Shown piece by piece: positions 6,209 to 10,752 of a stretch of DNA of 10,752 nucleotides. Location: assembly GCA_002393865.1 (NCBI GenBank), contig DGUD01000007.1:1-10752 (forward strand). Reading direction: 5' to 3'. The translations under genes and the position numbers were made by a program. The notes beneath the pieces are model-generated. The model ran no database searches. It was not told where the DNA came from and saw only the letters and a program-made list of their open reading frames with translations. Source of the DNA: Treponema sp. UBA4319 (GTDB lineage: Bacteria; Spirochaetota; Spirochaetia; Treponematales; Treponemataceae). Positions within the stretch are counted from its first letter, which is position 1, and each line of letters starts with the position of its first letter.

Positions 6209-7006
6209 TCACTCTTTTTCCTTATACCCGCTGGCGAAATCAAGCACGCATTCGCAGCCGTAGGCCTTGTGCGCGGGTGCGAAGGCGACTCCCGCATGGG
6301 TATAGTCCTTGCCCATGATGTTCTTCCGGTGGCCGCGGCTTTTTACGCCGTCGTCAATCAGGAGGGTGACGACTATCTCCCTGGCGGTCTTTGAGCCGTA
6401 GGAGACGTTCTCGCCAGCCGCACCGCTATATGAGCCATAGCGCCTCATCCGGGAGAAGGGGTCGCTCCCGTCCGTGCCCGTATGCCCGGTCTGATCCGTC
6501 AGGCTCTGGCTGTCCGCATGATCCTTGGCGGCATGCGTCAGGCCGTCCGAAGGCGACAGGGCGGGAAGGGATTTGTGGCTGCCCATGAAGCGTATACATT
6601 CGTTCACGGCAGCAGCCCCTTCATTTGTCTGCATCATGCCGCCATACACGTTGCCCTTGAACTTCTTGAGCCTGGGCTCGATATAGAGCTCGGCATACTG
6701 CCTGGGATTGCTCCGGGCCATGTTCATCTCAAGGACGACATCCTTCTCAATCTCATCCATGTAATCGGCATCCCGTGCCGTGTCAAGGGCGGACAAATCC
6801 CAGAGCGTCTCATCCACCGGCTCGCGCTTGTATCTTGACGGTGTCTTTGCGCTCTTGGCGGATTTGCCCTCGCCCTTAGGAGCATTCTTGAGAGACTCTT
6901 TGAATGAGCCGAATTTCTCGCTGAACGAGCCGGCTGACGCAGGCATGGCAATGGCCGGCAGCACAGCGAGGACAAAAGCGAGACGCAGCAAAAGCTTTTT
7001 CTTCAT
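6209..7006 (-). CDS. Exported CAP-domain (SCP/PR-1, YkwD-type) protein
   Basis: The 265-residue protein has a signal peptide (1-25, LAFVLAVLPAIA then MPASA), a Lys/Ser/Ala-rich linker (34-60), a short WDLSALD segment (69-75) and a CAP domain from about 79 to 262. CAP landmarks are NMARSNPRQYAELYI (95-109), the sequence GHTGTDG with His175, AGEN with Glu199, GHRKNIMG with His226, and the closing CVLDFASG (263 region at 253-260). Bacterial CAP proteins are envelope or secreted proteins of mostly undefined activity. The start at 7006 is fixed by GGAGG eight bases upstream and by the signal peptide; an in-frame extension to 7147 runs back into the upstream gene. It lies 13 bp after the transglutaminase stop, with its ribosome site touching that stop codon. 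Confidence 0.93.
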   Translation of the reverse strand: MKKKLLLRLAFVLAVLPAIAMPASAGSFSEKFGSFKESLKNAPKGEGKSAKSAKTPSRYKREPVDETLWDLSALDTARDADYMDEIEKDVVLEMNMARSNPRQYAELYIEPRLKKFKGNVYGGMMQTNEGAAAVNECIRFMGSHKSLPALSPSDGLTHAAKDHADSQSLTDQTGHTGTDGSDPFSRMRRYGSYSGAAGENVSYGSKTAREIVVTLLIDDGVKSRGHRKNIMGKDYTHAGVAFAPAHKAYGCECVLDFASGYKEKE

Positions 7007-7019
7007 GATCTTTTCCTCC

Positions 7020-8879
7020 TTATTGCCGCACCGCGTAGACCCACAGCCCCTCGTAGTTCCGCCCGTTCCGCGAGCCGAATACCACCAGCTGCTCCGATTC
7101 CGCCGGAATATCGTGCTCCAGCACGAAGGCCCGCGTCTTGGGGTCACGGCTCATGGGAACAAGGCCGCCGCCAGCCGAAACGCCGTCGGAAACGGCGAAC
7201 GCAGTGTAGTCGCCGGACTCAATCTCAAAGCGGACGCTCCCGCCTGCCGCAAGCGAGCCTTCCAGCGGCGCGCCCAGACGGGTGGACGTGGCGGCATTGT
7301 AGGCGGAATAGGCATAGGGATATTTCTGTACGCCCGCGCCGTAGCCCGCGTAGTGGCCGTCGGACACGAGGCCGAACTTGAAGATTGGTATACCCCAGTG
7401 CGGGCTCAGCTCCAGCAGGCGCAGTATCTTGTCCACGGCGTTGTTGCGCTCCGTGGCAAATTGGTCCTCCGCCAGATAATAGCGCCCGTTGTCCGGCTCC
7501 TTGTAGAAGGCGGACTTGAAGTGCTCCAGCTCCTTCTCCGTAATCTTCTTTCCGGCAAAAAGCGCTTCTGCCTTGGGGAGCATGCTCCCCTCAAATTCGC
7601 CGATGCCGTAATAGAACGGCCATGTCACTCCGGCGGTGTTGTAGGCGAACACGCAGACGGTGTACTTCTCCTTGTCAGGAACGTCCAGCTCAAGCGCCAC
7701 GGTGCCGCCGCTCCGGTTCACCCAGACCGACTGGGGGATAAAGGATGAGCTGGCGGCGGACTGGAGCTGCGCATAGACAGCCTTGCCGCTCCCGGAAAGC
7801 GAGAGCTCGTATTCGGCGGGGGCGGAGATGACGGTCGTGTAGTCCGGCAGCGGCTCCCTGAAGGCAAAGCCGAAGTCGAAGAATTCCGGCTCCACGAACG
7901 GCTCCTTGACGAACTGCTCCTTGCCCAGCGCGGGGGCATAATACTGGCTGTCGTCTTTTTCCGGCAGATGCGAGTACAGGAAGACGCGCGGGGCAGCGAA
8001 GAGCCATGATGTAGAGTATCTCTTGACGAATTTCTTCCATTCGACGATGCCCGCATCCCACGTGCAGTCCACGAGGTACCAGCGGCCGCCCACCTGCACG
8101 GCGTTCCATGCATGGTCGGTGTAGTCCTCAAGGTAGCCCTTATAGCCGAATCCCTTTGACCAGCCGGAAATGCCGACGGACTCTATTCCCGCAAGGCGGC
8201 ACATCTCGTTCATCAGGTTGGTGTAGCCGGAGCAGACGGCCTTCTTCTTTTTCAGCACGCTGCCCCAGTCCTGCCCGGAAATCCTGCCGGAAAAGAGCAT
8301 GTCCGCGTCGTAGGCGATGTTGTCGCAGATCCAGTCGTGCAGCACCTTGACGTTCCCCAGGGAAGCGCCTCCCCTGCCCACGAGCGCGGAGACGACTGCA
8401 GGCAGATAGTCGGCGGGTTTCACAAAGACGCCTTCCTGCACATCCTTTGGCACGGCGCGCACCTGGGGCGACATCCTGCCCGTCCTGAAGGAGGCGACGT
8501 TCCCGGCACCAGCATACAGAGCGATTGCGGAATTCGCTCTGGCGGCAAGCGCCTTGTCGGCATCAGGGCGCTGCGTGTAGGCGTAGAGCCATGCGCAGTC
8601 GCCCCAGCGGACGGCAAGCTCGACTTTCTCGGCATCCGGCCGCCCCTCGTCGGACAGGGCAGAAAAGTCGATTCCCGTATCGACGGCAAAGGGGCTCACG
8701 ACCTTCCGTGCCCGTGAGCTTCTGGCAGGCTTTGCGGCTTTTGCGGATTCCTTTTTTGCGGACTCTGTGCCGGAGCCGGACTTCTTGCCGAACGGCAGGG
8801 CAGACGCGGGCACGGCAAGGGCGATGGCGGTGGCAAACGCGCAGGCGCAGCGGAACAAACGGTCTTTCCTCATTCTCAT
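7020..8879 (-). CDS. Exported transglutaminase-like (KY-type) protein
   Basis: The 619-residue protein has a signal peptide (1-28, ATAIALAVPASA), a Lys/Ala/Ser-rich linker (31-60), an IDFSALSDEG segment (70-79) and a transglutaminase-like core at about 160-265. The catalytic triad is visible: Cys206 in KAVCSGYTNLMNEMC, His246 in DHAWNAV and Asp261 in YLVDCTWD. The lead-in VLHDWICDNIAYD (169-181) and the LFAAPRVFLYSHLP segment after the core are typical of kyphoscoliosis-peptidase-like bacterial proteins. Residues about 330-619 form an unassigned, largely beta-rich region that may hold Ig-like or sugar/protein-binding modules. The enzyme could cleave or cross-link peptides or peptidoglycan stems in the envelope; the substrate is unknown. 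AAGGAGG lies about five bases before the ATG. It heads the three-gene operon with the CAP and repeat proteins. Confidence 0.9.
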   Translation of the reverse strand: MRMRKDRLFRCACAFATAIALAVPASALPFGKKSGSGTESAKKESAKAAKPARSSRARKVVSPFAVDTGIDFSALSDEGRPDAEKVELAVRWGDCAWLYAYTQRPDADKALAARANSAIALYAGAGNVASFRTGRMSPQVRAVPKDVQEGVFVKPADYLPAVVSALVGRGGASLGNVKVLHDWICDNIAYDADMLFSGRISGQDWGSVLKKKKAVCSGYTNLMNEMCRLAGIESVGISGWSKGFGYKGYLEDYTDHAWNAVQVGGRWYLVDCTWDAGIVEWKKFVKRYSTSWLFAAPRVFLYSHLPEKDDSQYYAPALGKEQFVKEPFVEPEFFDFGFAFREPLPDYTTVISAPAEYELSLSGSGKAVYAQLQSAASSSFIPQSVWVNRSGGTVALELDVPDKEKYTVCVFAYNTAGVTWPFYYGIGEFEGSMLPKAEALFAGKKITEKELEHFKSAFYKEPDNGRYYLAEDQFATERNNAVDKILRLLELSPHWGIPIFKFGLVSDGHYAGYGAGVQKYPYAYSAYNAATSTRLGAPLEGSLAAGGSVRFEIESGDYTAFAVSDGVSAGGGLVPMSRDPKTRAFVLEHDIPAESEQLVVFGSRNGRNYEGLWVYAVRQ

Positions 8880-8938
8880 TTTTCCCTCCTTGGAAACATG
8901 AAAAAACTATCGGGCCAGTCTCAAAAATCCGGACAGAG

Positions 8939-8965
8939 TTTTGAAATCGGCTCTATCTTTCAAAA
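8939..8965. promoter_or_regulatory. Inverted repeat at the start of the exported-protein operon
   Basis: TTTTGAAA (8939-8946) and TTTCAAAA (8958-8965) are perfect 8-bp arms with an 11-bp spacer. The structure begins five bases after the predicted -10 box of the operon and covers the expected transcription start, so it could be an operator or a 5'-end stem of the mRNA. Confidence 0.5.
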
Positions 8966-8969
8966 GAAT

Positions 8970-8997
8970 ATTATAACCTAAAAAGTATAAAAATCAA
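8970..8997 (-). promoter_or_regulatory. Predicted promoter of the transglutaminase-CAP-repeat operon
   Basis: On the minus strand TTGATT (8997-8992, 4 of 6) and a perfect TATAAT (8975-8970) are 16 bp apart. Transcription would start near 8963, giving a leader of about 84 nt. The -10 box overlaps the end of the small ORF at 8971-9048. Confidence 0.6.
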
Positions 8998-9048
8998 GAC
9001 GGAAAAGGCCAATCCGAGAGAGACGGGCAGCCGAAGCCACCAGCTCAT
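8971..9048 (-). CDS. Possible 25-residue single-span membrane peptide
   Basis: ATG at 9048 overlaps the TGA of the decayed upstream frame (ATGA), and the frame ends TAA at 8971. The 25 residues MSWWLRLPVSLGLAFSVLIF plus ILFRL are almost entirely hydrophobic with arginines at both sides, as in a small membrane peptide. There is no separate ribosome site, so expression would depend on coupling to a gene that appears broken. It could be a chance frame or the truncated start of a lost membrane protein. Confidence 0.35.
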   Translation of the reverse strand: MSWWLRLPVSLGLAFSVLIFILFRL

Positions 9049-9460
9049 TGAGATTCTAAAACCGCAATGATTCGTTCTGCGATTGCCTGCATCCCCTTGT
9101 CTCCCGGATGCCGGGCAACCCCCGCATGCTCGACGACATGGGCGCAAGCAGAAGCATCGTAGAATGGCAAGATAATTGAATCCTCCGTCAAGCCAGAAGG
9201 CCGCATCGCTCCCCTGCAGGGCATCCGAGCGTTCACGCAGCTTCAGTACGGTAGCCTCCAGCTGCCTGATCCGTCCGTCTTGTATTTCTTCATGCCGTAT
9301 GAGCCGGTAAGAAACATAAACTCCGCAAGGAAGCACGAGCAGCAGCGCAGCACAGAGAGCCAGAAACAGTTTTGTTTGTTTGTCAAGAGCATCTTGTCTT
9401 TTTGTCCTCCTGTCAAGTCTTTTTTTTAAATACAAAATTTTCCAAGCCGTAAAGCAGCAT
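9045..9460 (-). pseudogene. Decayed membrane-anchored protein with an SGNH-hydrolase-like end
   Basis: Three coding-like pieces lie in successive frames. Piece 1 starts at ATG 9460 (MLLYGLENFVFKKK) and is cut by a TGA just after an A8 tract (minus strand, 9427-9420). One A fewer would join it to piece 2. Piece 2 (about 9425 to 9190) has a charged N-terminus, a transmembrane segment (LFLALCAALLLVLPCGVYV) and a short coiled coil (RIRQLEATVLKLRERSDALQ). It then loses protein-like composition. Piece 3, in another frame down to the TGA at 9045, reads DSIILPFYDASACAHVVEHA and then ARHPGDKGMQAIAERIIAVL. The latter resembles the last block (HP..xG...IA) of SGNH/GDSL esterases. The main SGNH body with its catalytic GDS is missing, so an internal deletion plus frameshifts is likely. 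Alternatives are slippage-controlled expression or sequencing error at the A8 tract. Confidence 0.5.
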
Positions 9461-9500
9461 GAAATCCAGCACAGGTTTTATGCCACAGCAAATCCGGCAG

Positions 9501-9558
9501 CAAAAAAACAAACTGCGCCCGCAGCGAGAAGAAGCAAAGCTCTGCCGCGGGCGCAGTT
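9501..9558 (-). terminator. Strong Rho-independent terminator of the RRM gene
   Basis: Read on the minus strand, AACTGCGCCCGC (9558-9547) and GCGGGCGCAGTT (9522-9511) form a perfect 12-bp GC-rich stem with a 24-nt loop, followed by TGTTTTTTTG (seven consecutive Ts). It lies about 94 bp after the RRM stop and before the decayed gene. On the plus strand the same stem is followed by only five Ts, so the main direction is minus. Confidence 0.9.
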
Positions 9559-9604
9559 CTCAGATTTTTCTCCCACGCCGAAGAGGCCGGGGAGGTATAG
9601 ACGA

Positions 9605-9642
9605 GCCGGTCTCAGATGTCCAGACGGACTTCCGGAACCGGC
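9605..9642 (-). other. Two-tier hairpin in the 3' untranslated region of the RRM gene
   Basis: GCCGGT (9605-9610) pairs with ACCGGC (9637-9642), and inside it GTCC (9619-9622) pairs with GGAC after a 4-nt loop. It lies ten bases beyond the RRM stop and has no U-run, so it is not itself a terminator. It may protect the mRNA end, or may be fortuitous. Confidence 0.35.
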
Positions 9643-9651
9643 ACAGCTGCT

Positions 9652-10005
9652 TTAGTAGCGGTCGCCGTCAAAGCCACCGTCATTGTCGCGGAAACCGCCG
9701 TCGCGGTAGCCGCCGCGCGGGCCACGGCCAAAGCTCCGGGGAGCACGGTCGCGGCGGGGCTTCTCCTCCGCGACGTTCACGCGGATACGGCGCCCGTCGA
9801 TTTCCCGGCCGTTCAGCTCGGCAATCGCACGCTCGGCGGCGTTCTCGTCATCCATCTCCACAAAGCCGAAGCCCTTTGACTGATGGGTATCGCGATCCTT
9901 GATAATCGTGACGGAAAGCACATCCCCGTACTGGGCAAACTGACCGCCCAGCGTGTCTTCAACTGTAGAATAATTAAGGTTACCTACATAAATTTTCTTG
10001 GACAT
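9652..10005 (-). CDS. RRM-type RNA-binding protein with Gly/Arg-rich tail
   Basis: The 117-residue protein is one RNA-recognition motif (about 3-80) with RNP2 IYVGNL at 5-10 and RNP1 KGFGFVEM at 44-51, followed by a tail (81-117) rich in Arg, Gly and Asp (SFGRGPRGGYRDGGF). Small bacterial proteins of this build bind single-stranded RNA and are often cold-induced in cyanobacteria; the role here is inferred only. The start at 10005 was chosen because AAGGA lies nine bases upstream; a TTG two codons earlier is not needed. The gene has its own promoter, a leader of about 130 nt with a small hairpin touching the ribosome site, and a strong terminator. It therefore appears to be a single-gene transcript that may be controlled at the RNA level. 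Confidence 0.95.
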   Translation of the reverse strand: MSKKIYVGNLNYSTVEDTLGGQFAQYGDVLSVTIIKDRDTHQSKGFGFVEMDDENAAERAIAELNGREIDGRRIRVNVAEEKPRRDRAPRSFGRGPRGGYRDGGFRDNDGGFDGDRY

Positions 10006-10014
10006 TCCCAAAAA

Positions 10015-10032
10015 TCCTTACCGTCTTACGGT
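10015..10032 (-). promoter_or_regulatory. Leader hairpin abutting the RRM ribosome site
   Basis: On the minus strand ACCGT-AAG-ACGGT (10032-10020) makes a 5-bp stem with a 3-nt loop, and the ribosome site AAGGA (10019-10015) begins directly after it. Such a stem could influence initiation, for example with temperature, but it is short. Confidence 0.35.
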
Positions 10033-10145
10033 GTGTATGATTGCTGATGCCAGCTGCGAACAAAGCGTTTCCTGAAATCTAAAACCGTAAACCGCAAGGA
10101 ATTGAAGTTTTTCAGAGATTTTTTAGAGAGCTCTTGCTCACTACC

Positions 10146-10174
10146 ACCATACAACAAGAAGCCCGCGCTGTCAA
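10146..10174 (-). promoter_or_regulatory. Predicted promoter of the RRM gene
   Basis: On the minus strand a perfect TTGACA (10174-10169) is followed after 17 bp by TATGGT (10151-10146, 4 of 6). Transcription would start near 10139, about 134 nt before the ATG. Confidence 0.6.
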
Positions 10175-10243
10175 GGGCAGCAGACAGCATCCACGCAAAG
10201 CAGGCAAGGGCTCGGCATAGAAAAAGCTGCGCTCCCGGCGGGG

Positions 10244-10573
10244 CTAGTCAAAGAAGCGGCTGTCCAGAACGGCCTCCGGCTCCGGGCGGGCGGAAGGGGA
10301 ATGCATATTTTCTTCTATTAATATGCGGGTCGCGCAGGACTTGCCCCAGTGGAAGCAGAGCGCCATGAGCACGACAAGCAGCGCCAGCGAGGAGAGCAGC
10401 CAGAGCCGGAACTTCAGGACACTGCCTGACAGCCGCCCCATCCCCGCGCGGAGCAGGCGCTCCAAGGCGGCAAGCGCCTTTGCGGCAGCACGCAGGAACA
10501 CGAGCAGCCCGCGGCCAAGAGCCTGTGCGGCAGAGAGCAGTTTTTTTCCCAGGGCAAAATCTGATGCGGCCAT
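10244..10573 (-). CDS. Small single-span membrane protein, unknown function
   Basis: The 109-residue protein has an Ala/Leu/Arg-rich amphipathic N-terminal half (1-52), one transmembrane segment (about 56-76, LWLLSSLALLVVLMALCF) and a short polar C-terminus ending DSRFFD. There is no cleavable signal peptide. I do not recognise the family. No Shine-Dalgarno precedes the ATG; instead a good promoter places the start of transcription at the ATG itself. It lies upstream of the RRM gene, which has its own promoter, so the two are probably separate transcripts. A weak GC-rich stem followed by five Ts just past the stop might end it. Start choice rests on the promoter geometry. Confidence 0.7.
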   Translation of the reverse strand: MAASDFALGKKLLSAAQALGRGLLVFLRAAAKALAALERLLRAGMGRLSGSVLKFRLWLLSSLALLVVLMALCFHWGKSCATRILIEENMHSPSARPEPEAVLDSRFFD

Positions 10574-10579
10574 GCGCCC

Positions 10580-10608
10580 ATTATAGCACGTCCGAGAATC
10601 TTTTCCAA
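10580..10608 (-). promoter_or_regulatory. Predicted promoter giving a leaderless mRNA
   Basis: On the minus strand TTGGAA (10608-10603, 4 of 6) and a perfect TATAAT (10585-10580) are 17 bp apart. Seven bases after the -10 box is 10573, the A of the ATG of the membrane-protein gene. Confidence 0.65.
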
Positions 10609-10639
10609 CGGCCTCTTATCCGGGGACAGGGCTTCAGCA

Positions 10640-10752
10640 TGAGATGTATTTTATCTGAAGACGGACGCGGTAGTGGAAAATCATGTAAACTGTTTTAAGA
10701 TGATTTTCTTTTTTATGCTACAAAAGCCAAGGATCCAACATAAAAAATGCGC
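10640..10752 (+). repeat. Direct repeat, right copy (113 bp visible)
   Basis: This sequence matches 1-113 without gaps at 107 of 113 positions and continues beyond the window. It starts in a region CTTCAGCATGAGATG, and the CTTCAGCATG piece also occurs at 269-278 in the left repeat block. The divergence of about 5% and the lack of a transposase nearby suggest a dispersed family rather than a very recent duplication. Confidence 0.9.

Noticed and set aside
7007..7147. N-terminal extension of the CAP protein into the transglutaminase gene
   Set aside because: The extension precedes a clean signal peptide and overlaps the upstream coding region. GGAGG sits eight bases before ATG 7006.
8971..9435. 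Single 154-residue protein across this region
   Set aside because: It would begin at a TTG inside the poly-A stretch, and its middle is a Cys/Arg-rich run without protein-like character. Another frame there encodes a sensible SGNH-like ending, so a broken gene fits better.
9605..9642. Second terminator right after the RRM stop
   Set aside because: The stem has no U-run on the minus strand. The real terminator with seven Ts lies further on, at 9501-9558.
1..10752. CRISPR array, tRNA, rRNA or insertion sequence
   Set aside because: No regularly spaced identical repeats, no cloverleaf-like segment with a recognisable TTC arm, no rRNA signature and no transposase-like protein were seen.

Overview
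The window most likely comes from a spirochaete of the Treponema type with GC-rich housekeeping genes. This placement rests on recognising the style of several proteins (RluA-like synthase, M28-like peptidase, glycine/arginine-tailed RRM protein, KY-type transglutaminase beside a CAP protein). It is an inference, not a measurement. No rRNA, tRNA, transposase or CRISPR array was seen.

Layout. Positions 1-430 are a repeat-rich intergenic stretch: a 113-bp sequence that recurs in direct orientation at the far right end (10640-10752), and a long imperfect palindrome (87-221). Then rsgA (431-1393, +) converges on a minus-strand group: XRE-family regulator (3330-3713), M28-like metallopeptidase (2386-3285) and RluA-family pseudouridine synthase (1427-2386). 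The last two overlap by one base (TGATG). A 393-bp regulatory gap (3714-4106) follows. It carries two perfect palindromes bracketing a good promoter for an AT-rich, probably acquired orphan nucleotidyltransferase-fold gene (4107-5027, +). A hairpin at 5055-5096 separates this from the next minus-strand operon.

The second half is a tight operon of three exported proteins read from 8879 down to 5106: a transglutaminase-like/KY-type protein, a CAP (SCP/PR-1, YkwD-type) protein and an exported protein with about seven degenerate 14-17-residue helical repeats. The first two share the same N-terminal plan: signal peptide, then a Lys/Ala/Ser-rich linker, then a short 'SALxD/SALSD' segment. This suggests a common envelope location. 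The operon promoter has an 8-bp inverted repeat at the predicted start of transcription. Upstream lies a decayed gene (9045-9460) with an A8 tract, a membrane anchor plus coiled coil, and an out-of-frame ending resembling the last block of an SGNH hydrolase. A 25-residue membrane ORF overlaps its stop.

The right end holds an RRM RNA-binding protein (9652-10005) with a strong promoter, a leader of about 130 nt and a strong terminator, then a small membrane protein (10244-10573) whose promoter predicts a leaderless mRNA. Three genes (rsgA, the XRE regulator and this one) have a -10-like box placed so that transcription would begin within about five bases of the ATG, and none has a Shine-Dalgarno. 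The other clear starts do have one.

Several naive longest-ORF starts were shortened on ribosome-site and signal-peptide evidence: nucleotidyltransferase 4107, repeat protein 6182, CAP protein 7006, RRM protein 10005.
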